DNA from: UBA5069 sp963773745
GTDB taxonomy: Bacteria; Chloroflexota; Anaerolineae; Caldilineales; Caldilineaceae
DNA length: 64,000 nt
Reading direction: 5' to 3'
Assembly: GCA_963773745.1 (NCBI GenBank)
Contig: CAVZCL010000010.1
Coordinates: 132,806-196,805, forward strand
The position numbers and the translations under genes are program-made. Shown here piece by piece: positions 8,761 through 19,251 of this stretch. Under the pieces are notes generated by a model. The model was not told where the DNA came from, did not search any database, and saw nothing but the letters and a program-made list of their open reading frames with translations. Positions within the stretch are counted from its first letter, which is position 1; each line of letters starts with the position of its first letter.

Positions 8761-10838
8761 TGAGCCACCTGAGGAGACTCAGACTGTACTCGCTTTTGTC
8801 ACTTGTTGTGATTCTTGCAATGGTCATCGGCGCGTGCGGTGCGGCAGTGCCGGCCGCGCCCGCCGCCGGCGACACGGCTGCCCAAGGCGCGGCGCCCGCA
8901 GCAGCAAGTGACCTGCCCGCAACGCCCGGCCGCGCCACCGACGGCACCCTCTCCATGATCTACTGGCAGGCCATCTCAATCCTGAACCCTTATCTCTCCA
9001 CCGGCACAAAGGATTTCCACGCGGCCTCGCTGATCGTTGAGCCGCTCATGTGGAATGACCCCGACGGCGTGCCCGTGCCCGCCCTCGCCGCCGAAGTGCC
9101 CACCCTCGAAAACGGCGGCATTGCCGAAGACCTGACAACAATCACCTACAACCTCAAGGAAGGCGTGCTTTGGTCCGACGGCACACCCTTTACTGCGGAT
9201 GACGTGGTCTTTACGTGGCAGTACTGCACAGACCCCGAAACACCCTGCGCTACAGTCTCCAACTTCGAAGGCGTGACGAATGTTGAGGCGGTTGATCCGC
9301 TCACCGTCAAGATCACCTTTGATGCACCGAAGGCCTTCCCCTATGGCCCCTTCAACGGCATGCTCAGCCCCATCCTCCAGAAGGCGCAATTCGCCGACTG
9401 TGTGGGCATCAAGGCACAGGAATGCTCCGAAGCCAACACTGCGCCGATCGGCACCGGCCCCTATATGGTGAAGGAGTTCCGCGCCAACGACATCGTCACC
9501 TTTGAGGCCAACCCCAACTTCCGCATTGCCGACCAGCCCCATTTTGCCGAGATCAGCATGAAGGGTGGCGGTGACGCCGCCGCCGCGGCACGCGCCGTCC
9601 TCGAGACCGGCGAAGTTGACTGGGGCTGGAACCTGCAGGTGGAGCCCGCTGTCATCAACCCCATGGCCGAGAAAGGCATCGGCACAGTCTATTCCAGCCG
9701 CGGTGGCCTGGTGGAGCGCATCCTTATCAACTTCACCAATCCCGACCCGGCGTTGGGCGAAAATCGCTCCAACTGGATGGCGGACGGCTCCACAGACCAC
9801 CCCTTCCTCAGCGACATCAACGTGCGCAAGGCGCTTTCCATGGCCATTGACCGCACTGTCATGGCCGAGCAGCTTTACGGTTTTGCGGGTGATCCCACCT
9901 GCAACATCGTCTCCGGCCCGCCTGCGGTCGTCTCAACGGCCAACGATGACTGCCTGACGCAGGATATTGAAGGCGCCAAGGCGCTGCTCGAGGAGAGCGG
10001 CTGGGTGGACAGCAATGGCGACGGCGTGCGCGAGAAGGATGGCGTCGAACTGCGCGTCCTCTTCGCCACATCCACAAATGCCGTGCGCCAGAAGGCCCAG
10101 GCGCTGATCCAGCAGTGGTGGGAGGAGATCGGCGTCGCCACGGAACTCAAGAACGTCGACGCAGGCGTCTTCTTTGGCGCTGATCCGGCCAGCCCCGACA
10201 CGCTCAACAAGTTCTACTTCGACGTGCAGATGTTCGCCAACAATCCCGACACAACGGACCCGCAGACCTATCTGGCGGGCTGGCTCTGCGGGCCCGACGG
10301 CGAAAACATTGCCAAGGCCAGCAACCAGTTCAACGCGCAGAACTACGAGCGCTGGTGCAACGCCGACTATGACGCGCTCTTTGCCACCTATGCCGCGACC
10401 AAGGAGCCTGAGGCACGCGCCGAATTGGCCAAGCAGCTTAACGACATGATCGCACAGAACTTCGTCAACCTGCCGCTCATCTTCCGTGGCGATGTTTCTG
10501 CCGGCATCAACAGCCTCACGGGTGTCAAGATGAATTCGTGGGACAGCCAGCTCTGGAACATTGGCGAGTGGAGCCGTCGTGCGATAGGCGCGACCAGTAG
10601 GCGCGATCGGCAAAGCGCAGATTGTGAAGCGAGGCTTTCAATCCAGAAAGCCTCGCTTCCCTTGCTTGTGGAACGATTGACACCCTATTGGTTCAATAGT
10701 ATCATCGCCCTACCCTGGAGGATGGGCAGCCACGCAAGCGAGCGTGACTGTGCATCCCTATGGTACTCCTCAATGTCCGGCTCAATGACTGTGTTTGCAA
10801 TTGCAACAAAAGCAATAGGAAGCTGCATCTATGCATAG
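8761..10838 (+). CDS. dppA: Oligopeptide ABC transporter substrate-binding lipoprotein, copy 1 (natural stop lost)
   Basis: Family 5 extracellular solute-binding protein (DppA/OppA type): it captures peptides outside the membrane and hands them to the DppBC permease encoded downstream. The ATG at 8761 follows an AAGGAG site. A lipobox 'MVIGAC' puts the lipid-modified cysteine at residue 26, after which comes an Ala/Pro linker. Family signatures are 'LKEGVLWSDGTPFTADDVVF' and 'GTGPYMVKEF'. Comparison with the paralog at 10831 shows that the end has shifted. Copy 2 ends W-Y-R-I-R-stop; removing one base in CGTCGTG (10575-10581) makes copy 1 end W-S-R-V-R-stop at 10585-10587. As written, the frame runs on through its own terminator to 10838, adding ~83 unrelated residues. 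The mature protein is probably ~608 residues. Confidence 0.9.
10626..10659 (+). terminator. Terminator hairpin after substrate-binding protein copy 1
   Basis: 14-bp perfect stem (GAAGCGAGGCTTTC and complement) with a 6-base loop, 39 bases after the inferred original stop at 10587. It belongs to the GCGAGGCTT hairpin family (374, 18912, 47558). The run-on frame of copy 1 translates through it, which supports a lost stop. Confidence 0.65.
10677..10705 (+). promoter_or_regulatory. Strong sigma70-type promoter of the second peptide-binding protein gene
   Basis: Perfect TTGACA (10677-10682), 17 bases, TATCAT (10700-10705), about 125 bases before the ATG at 10831. It has the same geometry as the promoter of copy 1. 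Confidence 0.7.
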
Positions 10839-12628
10839 CCTGAGGAAACTCAGATTGTATTCACTCCTGGCTTCTATCGTCGTTCTCACGATGCTCGTTG
10901 GTGCCTGCGGCGGTGTGGCTGCACCGGCGAACCCCGCTGCACCTGCAGCCGATCTGCCTGCAACGCCCGGCCGCGCCACCGACGGCACCTTGAAAATGGT
11001 CTACTGGCAGGCGGTCTCTCTGCTCAACCCCTACCTCTCCAGCGGCAACAAGGATCTGGCACGCTGCCTCGCTCGTACTCGAGCCGCTCATGTGGAGCGA
11101 TCCCGACGGCGTGCCTGTGCCTGCCCTCGCCGCCGAAGTGCCCACCCTCGAAAACGGCGGCATTGCCGAAGACCTGACAACAATCACCTACAACCTCAAG
11201 GAAGGCGTGCTCTGGTCCGACGGCACACCCTTTACTGCGGATGACGTCGTCTTTACGTGGCAGTACTGCACAAACCCCGAAACACCCTGCACCACCATCG
11301 CCAACTTCGAAGGCGTGACCAACGTCGAAGCGGTTGATCCGCTCACCGTCAAGATCACCTTTGATGCGCCGAAGGCCTTTCCGTATGGCCCCTTCAACGG
11401 CATGCATAGCCCCATCATTCAGCAGGCGCAGTTCGCCGACTGCGTGGGCATCAAGGCACAGGAATGCTCCGAAGCCAACACTGCGCCGATCGGCACCGGC
11501 CCCTACATGGTGAAGGAATTCCGCGCCAACGACATCGTCACCTTTGAGGCCAACCCCAACTTCCGCATTGCCGACCAGCCCCATTTTGCCGAGATCAGCA
11601 TGAAGGGTGGCGGCGACGCTGCCGCCGCCGCACGCGCCGTCCTCGAGACCGGCGAGGTTGATTGGGCGTGGCTGCTGCAGGTAGAGCCTGCCATCCTGAA
11701 CCCCATGGCCGAGAAGGGTTTGGGGACCGTTTACACGAGCTTTGGCGGTTCAGTCGAGCGCATTGTCGTCAACTTTACCAACCCCGACCCGGCACTCGGT
11801 GAGAATCGCTCCAACTGGATGGCGGATGGCTCGACGGCGCACCCTTTTCTCAGCGACATCAACGTGCGCAAGGCGCTCTCCATGGCCATTGACCGCGACA
11901 TTATCGCCCAACAGCTCTATGGCTTTGCCGGCCAGCCCACCTGCAACATTGTGGCCGGCCCGCCTGCCGTTGCCTCCACGGCCAATGATGATTGCCTGAC
12001 GCAGGATATTGAAGGCGCCAAGGCGCTGCTTGATGCGAGCGGCTGGGTGGACAGCGACGGCGACGGCGTGCGCGAAAAGGATGGCGTCGAACTGCGTATC
12101 CTCTACACCACCGCCACCAACGCCGTACGCCAGAAGACGCAGGCGCTGATCCAGCAGTGGTGGGAGGAAATCGGCGTCGCCACGGAACTCAAGAACGTGG
12201 ATGGCAGCGTTTTCTTCGGGGCCGACCCGGCCAGCCCCGACACGCTCAACAAGTTCTTCTCCGATGTGCAGATGTTCTCCAATGGCCCCGATACCACGGA
12301 TCCGCAGACCTATCTCTCGGGCTGGCTCTGCGGGCCGAATGGAGAGAATATCGTCCAGCGCAGCAACCAGTTCAACGCGCAAAACAGCGAGCGCTGGTGC
12401 AACGCCGAGTATGACGCGCTCTTTGCCACCTACGCCGCGACCAAGGACCCGGCCGCGCGCGCTGAATTGGCCAAAGAGCTCAACGACATGATTGTGCAGA
12501 ACTATGTCAACCTGCCGCTCATCTTCCGTGGCGATGTCTCCGGCGCCAGCAACACGCTCGGCGGTATCCGCATGAATTCGTGGGACAGCCAGCTCTGGAA
12601 CATTGGCGAGTGGTATCGCATTCGCTAA
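10831..12628 (+). CDS. dppA: Oligopeptide ABC transporter substrate-binding lipoprotein, copy 2 (frame break)
   Basis: Tandem paralog of the gene at 8761, nearly identical over most of its length, with the same job of binding peptides outside the cell. The signal peptide ends in the lipobox 'MLVGAC' (Cys 26), and the Ala-rich linker is about 14 residues shorter than in copy 1. The frame is broken near 11058: one extra G in CTGGCAC. Removing it restores 'DLHAASLVLEP', aligned with 'DFHAASLIVEP' of copy 1. The restored protein has 598 residues and ends 'GEWYRIR'. The two readable segments are 10831-11244 and 11090-12628. It has its own promoter at 10677, while the permease genes follow 216 bases later, so either binding protein may feed the same DppBC channel. 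Differences between the copies may give different peptide ranges. Confidence 0.88.
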
Positions 12629-12656
12629 GCTCAAATCGCAACCAGAGCGGCATTTT

Positions 12657-12799
12657 CAACGCATGGGCGCAAGGCAGGCAAGGGTGCAAGAAAAAGCCGG
12701 AGCAGAAAACGGCCGTCGCGATGCGTTGGATACATCAGGCGAAGAGTCGAAGAATACGATGCTGTTCCTGTCTTGGCCTTTGCTTGCGCCCTTGCGTTG
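12657..12799. repeat. Long-loop inverted repeat between binding protein and permease genes
   Basis: 12657-12673 and 12783-12799 are complementary over 16 of 17 bases (core GGGCGCAAG). Such 3' structures between binding-protein and permease cistrons often lower permease expression; that role here is inference. The rest of 12629-12844 shows no gene. Confidence 0.45.
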
Positions 12800-12844
12800 A
12801 AGAAGCGGGTTTCATCACGGTATTCGTAGAAGGACTCCTGCTCC

Positions 12845-13861
12845 ATGGGCGCATACATTGCCCGTCGCCTGCTGACCACCATCCCCACCATCATCTTCAT
12901 CTCCCTCGTCATTTTCCTGATTCTGGATCTGGCGCCGGGCGACCCTACCTCCAACCTGCCACTGAGCGTGCCCGCCGAGGTGCGCACGCGCATCCGCGCC
13001 AACATGGGGCTGGACGACCCGGTGCTGCCCCGCTATGGCAAGTGGCTCAGGCAGTTCTTTGTGGTGGAGCCGGCGTATATGGTGCAGGAGGCGACCGGCG
13101 CGAACTTCCAGTGGCTGGAGGAGGAGGTGCGCCTCACCTCGTGGAACTCGCGCGGCGTGCCTGTGACAACCATCATTGTGGAGCGGCTGCCGCAGACGCT
13201 TTGGGTGGTGGGTCTCAGCTACCTGTTGGCGGTGCTCATTGCGATCCCGCTGGGGGTGTTGGGCGCATACAAGCAAAACTCGCTCTTTGATCAGGTCAAC
13301 AGCGTGATTGCCGTGATTGGCTTCTCGCTGCCCACCTTTTTTACGGGCCTGCTGGCCATTCTGGTCTTCAGCGTCTGGCTTGGATGGTTCCCCACCATCT
13401 ATGACACAACGCTGCAAGTCAACAGTTGGGAAAACTTCATGAAGCAGGTGCGCCAGATGGCGCTGCCTGTGCTCGTGCTCACCTTCTTCCAGATTGCCAC
13501 GCTGAGCCGCTTCACCCGCTCGTCGGCAATTGACAACTTCCGCCAGGATTATGTGCGCACGGCGCGCTCCAAGGGGCTGGGTGAGTGGCTGGTGGTGGCC
13601 CGCCACGTGCTGCGCAACAGCCTTATCCCCGTGGTGACGCTGGTGGCGCTGGGGGTGCCCGCCATCTTTGGCGGCGCGATCGTCACGGAGCAGATCTTCC
13701 GGGTTAACGGTCTGGGCGCCCTGCTCATTCTTGCCATCCAGGGCAACGACATCCCCATTGTGCAAACGTGCCTGGTGCTCTACGCCATTTTGGTGGTTCT
13801 CTTCAACTTCATTGCCGACATCATTTACGGCTTCCTTGACCCGCGCATCCGGTATAGTTAG
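12845..13861 (+). CDS. dppB: Peptide ABC transporter permease DppB
   Basis: A 338-residue inner-membrane permease of the DppB/OppB family. The N-terminal signature 'YIARRLLTTIPTIIFISLVIF' forms helix 1, followed by 'DLAPGDP' typical of DppB. Then comes a ~100-residue periplasmic loop and the BPD_transp_1 domain with five helices. The EAA-like coupling motif 'ARSKGLGEWLVVARHVLRN' contacts the ATPase. The C-terminus 'IIYGFLDPRIRY' is the usual DppB ending. The ATG has AAGGA about 10 bases upstream. It is followed 11 bases later by dppC, so the two are cotranscribed. The permease forms the channel for peptides delivered by the two upstream lipoproteins. Confidence 0.93.
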   Translation: MGAYIARRLLTTIPTIIFISLVIFLILDLAPGDPTSNLPLSVPAEVRTRIRANMGLDDPVLPRYGKWLRQFFVVEPAYMVQEATGANFQWLEEEVRLTSWNSRGVPVTTIIVERLPQTLWVVGLSYLLAVLIAIPLGVLGAYKQNSLFDQVNSVIAVIGFSLPTFFTGLLAILVFSVWLGWFPTIYDTTLQVNSWENFMKQVRQMALPVLVLTFFQIATLSRFTRSSAIDNFRQDYVRTARSKGLGEWLVVARHVLRNSLIPVVTLVALGVPAIFGGAIVTEQIFRVNGLGALLILAIQGNDIPIVQTCLVLYAILVVLFNFIADIIYGFLDPRIRYS

Positions 13862-13872
13862 GTTTCCTCACT

Positions 13873-14808
13873 ATGGCACTCTCAGCAGGGGCTGCCGCCC
13901 CCCAGTCCATGGAAATCGCCGTTGCCAAGCGACCCCACCGCACGCTTTGGGGCGATGCGTGGGTGCAGTTTCGGCGCAACAAGCTGGCCATGTTTGGCCT
14001 GGTTGTGCTCACGGCGCTCATTCTCTTTGCCTTCATTGGCCCGCTGATCTACACCGTGGATGGCAAGCATATTGACATCGCCAACTCCAGCCAGGGGCCA
14101 ACGCTGGCACACCCCTTTGGCACAGATGATCTGGGGCGCGACCTGCTGGCGCGCAATATGACCGGCGGCCGTATCTCCATCTCGGTGGGCTTTGCAGCCA
14201 TGGTCATTGCCATGAGCCTGGGCGCGGCGATTGGCCTCTTCGCCGGCTATAACGCGCGGCTCGACAGCATCCTCATGCGCTTCACCGACATGATGTTTGC
14301 ACTGCCGCAGCTGCCGCTGCTGCTGGTGCTCAGCGGCCTCTTTCAGGAGCCGCTGCGCCGCAGCCTGGGGCAATCCACAGGCGCGTTTATCCTGATTGTG
14401 TCGGTGATTGGCGTGCTGGGGTGGATGTCCACCGCGCGCATTGTGCGCGGCTCGGTGCTCTCCATCAAAGAGAAGGAGTATGTGGAGGCGGCGACCAACG
14501 TGGGCAGCACGAGCAGCCGCATTATGGTGCGCCATATACTGCCCAACGTCTTCAGCGCCATCATCGTTTCGGCCACGCTGGCCATGGCAGCAGCCATCCT
14601 CACCGAATCAACGCTCTCCTTCCTGGGCCTCGGCTTCCCCTCGGACGTAGCCACATGGGGGCGGCTGCTTTATGAAGGCAAGGATTTCCTTACCTCCAAC
14701 CCGTGGATATCGCTCTGGCCCGGGCTGCTGATTTCGTTTACGGTGCTGAGCATCAACTTCATGGGCGACGGCTTGCGCGATGCGCTGGACCCGCGCCAGA
14801 GGCAGTAG
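13873..14808 (+). CDS. dppC: Peptide ABC transporter permease DppC
   Basis: A 311-residue partner permease. It has the N-terminal cytoplasmic OppC_N region 'WVQFRRNKLAMFGLVVL', then 'HPFGTDDLGRDLLARNM', which is diagnostic of DppC/OppC, and five further helices. The coupling motif 'EAATNVGSTSSRIMVRHILP' and the ending 'GDGLRDALDPR' are classic. It lies 11 bases after dppB. No ATP-binding subunits (DppD/DppF) follow; the next gene is convergent. The ATPases must be encoded elsewhere or shared with another importer. Transcription probably ends at the hairpin 14832-14870. Confidence 0.93.
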   Translation: MALSAGAAAPQSMEIAVAKRPHRTLWGDAWVQFRRNKLAMFGLVVLTALILFAFIGPLIYTVDGKHIDIANSSQGPTLAHPFGTDDLGRDLLARNMTGGRISISVGFAAMVIAMSLGAAIGLFAGYNARLDSILMRFTDMMFALPQLPLLLVLSGLFQEPLRRSLGQSTGAFILIVSVIGVLGWMSTARIVRGSVLSIKEKEYVEAATNVGSTSSRIMVRHILPNVFSAIIVSATLAMAAAILTESTLSFLGLGFPSDVATWGRLLYEGKDFLTSNPWISLWPGLLISFTVLSINFMGDGLRDALDPRQRQ

Positions 14809-14831
14809 GGAGTGGGGAGTGGGGAGTGAAA

Positions 14832-14870
14832 AGACAAGGCGGCGGGCCACACCGGCCCGCCGCCTTGTCT
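14832..14870. terminator. Bidirectional terminator between dppC and the antitoxin gene
   Basis: 17-bp perfect stem (arms start AGACAAGGCGGCGGGCC) with a 5-base loop, preceded by three GGGAGTG repeats (14809-14828). It overlaps the last codon of the convergent antitoxin gene. Confidence 0.75.
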
Positions 14871-15150
14871 ATATAATGCGTATCTGTAGACGGCCTCCCA
14901 CCGCTTCGGCGTAGCGGCGCAACGTCTCCAACGAAGGTGAGTGCTTTCCAGATATAATCGCCCCTTCCAGCCTTGTGACGGCAGAGGGCTGCGTTCCCAT
15001 CTTTGCGGCAACCTCAGCTTGTGTCATCCCAGCCTTTTGGCGCGCTTTGAGCATGGAATCAAGGAGCGCGAATTCCGGCTCCAGTGCGTCATATGCGGCG
15101 CGAACCGCAGGGTCTTCCAGCGCACTGCGCTTCAGTTCCTCATGGGTCAT
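14869..15150 (-). CDS. XRE-family antitoxin (HigA-like)
   Basis: A 93-residue protein with a helix-turn-helix of the Xre/Cro type: 'GMTQAEVAAKMGTQPSAVTR' (residues ~41-60), followed by the recognition-helix tail 'LEGAIISGKHSPSLETLRRY'. The end 'AVGGRLQIRII' is typical of antitoxins paired with Gp49/HigB toxins. Its ATG overlaps the toxin stop by 4 bases (ATGA), so the two are translationally coupled, toxin first. HigA proteins bind and neutralise the toxin and repress the operon. The gene ends inside the terminator shared with dppC. Confidence 0.85.
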   Translation of the reverse strand: MTHEELKRSALEDPAVRAAYDALEPEFALLDSMLKARQKAGMTQAEVAAKMGTQPSAVTRLEGAIISGKHSPSLETLRRYAEAVGGRLQIRII

Positions 15151-15485
15151 GTCAGCTGTACCTCCTCTTTACGACGTCGAGCGATAGCGAGTTCTCGGCT
15201 TGGGGTCTTCTGCGTTTTCTTACGGATGGAATGCAAAACAACGATCCGCTTGTCGACAACTGTGCAATAGAAGATGCGGGCCTCCCCCTCAGATGCGGTG
15301 ACGCGTAGCTCGAAGAGCCCATCTCCCAGCGCCCTGGTGTGTGGCATTCCTAAGTACGGGCCATTTGCTTCCATTAGGTCGGCATAACGTAAAAAACGCG
15401 CCAACTGTCCCTCTGGAAGGCTACGAACCTCCCTCTCTACACGATCAGAGTAGTATTCTATCCTCCACCACTTCGATTGTAACAT
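15147..15485 (-). CDS. RelE/HigB-type toxin (Gp49-like, PF05973 family)
   Basis: A 112-residue basic protein. The start at 15485 ('MLQSKWWRIEYYSDRV') is chosen because the open stretch upstream is not protein-like and family members are 100-120 residues. Signatures of phage Gp49-like toxins are visible: 'LPEGQLARFLRYADLMEANG', 'MPHTRALGDGLFELRVTA', 'ARIFYCTVVDKRIVVLHS' and 'KKTQKTPSRELAIARRR'. Toxins of this group are ribosome-dependent mRNA interferases that arrest growth when the antitoxin decays. It is coupled by a 4-base overlap to the Xre antitoxin. All key regions look intact, so the pair is likely functional. Confidence 0.85.
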   Translation of the reverse strand: MLQSKWWRIEYYSDRVEREVRSLPEGQLARFLRYADLMEANGPYLGMPHTRALGDGLFELRVTASEGEARIFYCTVVDKRIVVLHSIRKKTQKTPSRELAIARRRKEEVQLT

Positions 15486-15726
15486 ATTTGTTACTCTCCG
15501 AAAAATTGGAATGGATACACCGAAGAATGCGGTAGTACAGAACCGGCATTTAGACTTTAGCGATGCGATGATCGACGGTCGTAGTGTAATCATAACAGCT
15601 GCACCATTACACGTTCGAGCGCAGACTGACTCACACGTGCTGAACTCGAGACTGTCCCGACGGCCATACACTCCCAAGACAGCACGTTCGGGCTGCAGCA
15701 TGCACGACTCAACCACATTTGTCGCT

Positions 15727-15794
15727 ATGTCAATATTGCGCTAAACGCGAGCATCGCGATGTCCATATCCCGCGTAATATTGACATCGTGATGC
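15727..15794. repeat. Nested, mutually exclusive inverted repeats upstream of acs
   Basis: 15727-15741 pairs with 15772-15786 (14 of 15 bases), and 15751-15763 pairs with 15782-15794 (12 of 13). Both pairings need GACAT at 15782-15786, so only one can form at a time. CGCGTAAT recurs at 15771 and 15803. The remaining sequence 15486-15860 shows no gene. Confidence 0.5.
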
Positions 15795-15864
15795 ACACAT
15801 TTCGCGTAATCCAGACAATTGCGCCAGCGCGGCAATCCATACCCTCTCCCGCTACAGACGCGCT

Positions 15865-15892
15865 TTGCACAATCCGCCGCGCTGCGTACAAT
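15865..15892 (+). promoter_or_regulatory. Candidate acs promoter
   Basis: TTGCAC (15865-15870), a 16-base spacer and TACAAT (15887-15892), about 143 bases before the acs ATG. Confidence 0.5.
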
Positions 15893-16035
15893 AGGCGGCA
15901 CGGCGGGAGGGTTGCTTCTCGCTGCCCATTCTTCCCTGCTTGCCAATTTTCGATCCAACTACAGAGACCCACGGCTGCGCCGCGCATTCCGTATGGTGCC
16001 CGTCTTTCGTCTCCCACCGCAGGAGGTTGCCGCCC

Positions 16036-17949
<1,914 letters not shown>

Positions 17950-18031
17950 GATGTGGGGTGTAGGGTATCGGGTGTAGGGTGTAGGGAACTGCGACACGTT
18001 GCGCCCCGACACCCCACACCCCACCACCCGA
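17950..18031. repeat. GGTGTAGGG minisatellite with C-rich mirror arm
   Basis: A G-rich arm (17950-17986, units like GGGTGTA) and a C-rich arm (18003-18031, units like CACCCCA) form a degenerate inverted repeat right after the acs stop. A similar pair is at 49674-49795. Confidence 0.6.
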
Positions 18032-18048
18032 TAGATAAAGAGTGATTC

Positions 18049-18885
18049 ATGCGTGTGTTGACGTGGAATATTCATAACTGGCAGACGGCCGAGGGCGCGC
18101 CCAACCTTGCCGGTGTCATCGAGACACTGGCCGCTTCGGGCGCCGACGTGATTGGCCTGAATGAAGTCTCGTACCCCCTGCCTGCGCCGGGCGACAGCCG
18201 CCCCGCGCTCGAGGTGCTGGCGGGCGCATTGGGGATGCACTTTGTCTTTGGCCCCTGCGTGCGCTGGCCGGCGCACAATGACATCCCCGAAACGGGCTAC
18301 GGCAACGCGCTGCTGGCGCGCTGGCCCATTGCGGCGGGCGCTGCCCACCACCTCACACCCATTGCCGGCTACGGCGACCGCGGCCTGCTCGAGGCGCGCA
18401 TCTCCTTGCCCAAGGGCGGTAGCTTCACGGTCTACGTTACCCATCTGGACCACACAAGCGAAGAGGTGCGCAGCCAGCAGTTTCGCGCCGCTCGCCAGTG
18501 GCTCATCCGCGACCGCAGCCGCCCGCACATCCTCATGGGCGACATGAACGCCATCAGCCCGTGGGATTTTGCGCAGCGCCCTGATGACCTGGCGGCGTTG
18601 GCGCAGCATCCGCGCGGCAGCAACCTTGTGGGCGGGCTCGGGGGCGATGCCACGGGCATCCGCGTCATCCCGCAGGTGGAAAAGGCGGGTTACGTGGACC
18701 TCTATCAGCAGCGAGGCAACCCACCCGGCGGGCGCAGCTATGTGCGCGCTGCGCTGGATCTGCGCATTGATTTCATCTTTGCCAGCGCGCCCCTCGCACC
18801 GCAGGTCACTGCCTGCGCGCACATCACCACCGCTGACGACGTCTCGGACCACCGCCCCGTATGGGCGGATATTGCAACCGACTGA
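18049..18885 (+). CDS. Endonuclease/exonuclease/phosphatase family protein
   Basis: A 278-residue metal-dependent phosphoesterase of the EEP fold (Mg2+ hydrolysis of phosphodiester or phosphomonoester bonds). The canonical motifs are present in order: 'VLTWNIHNW' (Asn metal site), 'DVIGLNEVSYP' (catalytic Glu), 'YVTHLDH', 'ILMGDMNAISPWD' (Asp/Asn), 'RIDFIFAS' and the final 'SDHRPVWADI' (catalytic His). No signal peptide, so cytoplasmic. Substrate unknown: members range from AP endonucleases to sphingomyelinases and tyrosyl-DNA phosphodiesterases, and the short compact form resembles uncharacterised bacterial YafD/ElsH-like enzymes. It is followed by a good terminator at 18912. Confidence 0.85.
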   Translation: MRVLTWNIHNWQTAEGAPNLAGVIETLAASGADVIGLNEVSYPLPAPGDSRPALEVLAGALGMHFVFGPCVRWPAHNDIPETGYGNALLARWPIAAGAAHHLTPIAGYGDRGLLEARISLPKGGSFTVYVTHLDHTSEEVRSQQFRAARQWLIRDRSRPHILMGDMNAISPWDFAQRPDDLAALAQHPRGSNLVGGLGGDATGIRVIPQVEKAGYVDLYQQRGNPPGGRSYVRAALDLRIDFIFASAPLAPQVTACAHITTADDVSDHRPVWADIATD

Positions 18886-18911
18886 CGGCATGACGCAAAG
18901 CAGCAAGATAT

Positions 18912-18945
18912 AAAGCGAGGCTTCCGCTTTTGGAAGCCTCGCTTT
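18912..18945. terminator. Bidirectional terminator (GCGAGGCTTCC family)
   Basis: 14-bp perfect stem (AAAGCGAGGCTTCC and complement) with a 6-base loop, between the convergent EEP-family gene and the Phd-type antitoxin gene. Confidence 0.75.
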
Positions 18946-18977
18946 GGATCACTACGTGCGCAGCGTGCGGGTCAGCC

Positions 18978-19202
18978 CTAGCGCTCGCGCCCCTCGCGAA
19001 CTGCCGCCACAATGTCGTCCAAAGTGAGCGGCTTCTCCAAATTGACCGGTTCAATGTCAAGTGGGGAACCCTTGGGTGCCTCTGGGGAAGGAATAAAGGC
19101 CTGGCCGTCACGCCGTCGGATACGTACCGCGCCTTCACTGCGGGCCTGTTCGAGCAACGCAGCGAAGTTCTGGCGTGCCTCGGTTGATGTGTAGCTCTTC
19201 AT
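18978..19202 (-). CDS. Phd/YefM-type antitoxin, apparently orphan
   Basis: A 74-residue protein whose start 'MKSYTSTEARQNFAALLEQA' is the classic Phd/YefM N-terminal DNA-binding fold. The rest ('EPVNLEKPLTLDDIVAAVRE') is a flexible toxin-binding tail. Such antitoxins repress their own operon and neutralise a RelE/Doc/PIN-type toxin. No toxin follows: downstream is only a terminator and a convergent gene. Its ATG overlaps (ATGA) the stop of a 17-codon tail ('MAPVARLVRVEVVEITA') on the same strand, as if a coupled upstream gene had been truncated by the cupin gene's arrival. Confidence 0.75.
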   Translation of the reverse strand: MKSYTSTEARQNFAALLEQARSEGAVRIRRRDGQAFIPSPEAPKGSPLDIEPVNLEKPLTLDDIVAAVREGRER

Positions 19203-19251
19203 GCTGTGATTTCCACAACTTCAACGCGTACCAAGCGCGCCACAGGCGCCA

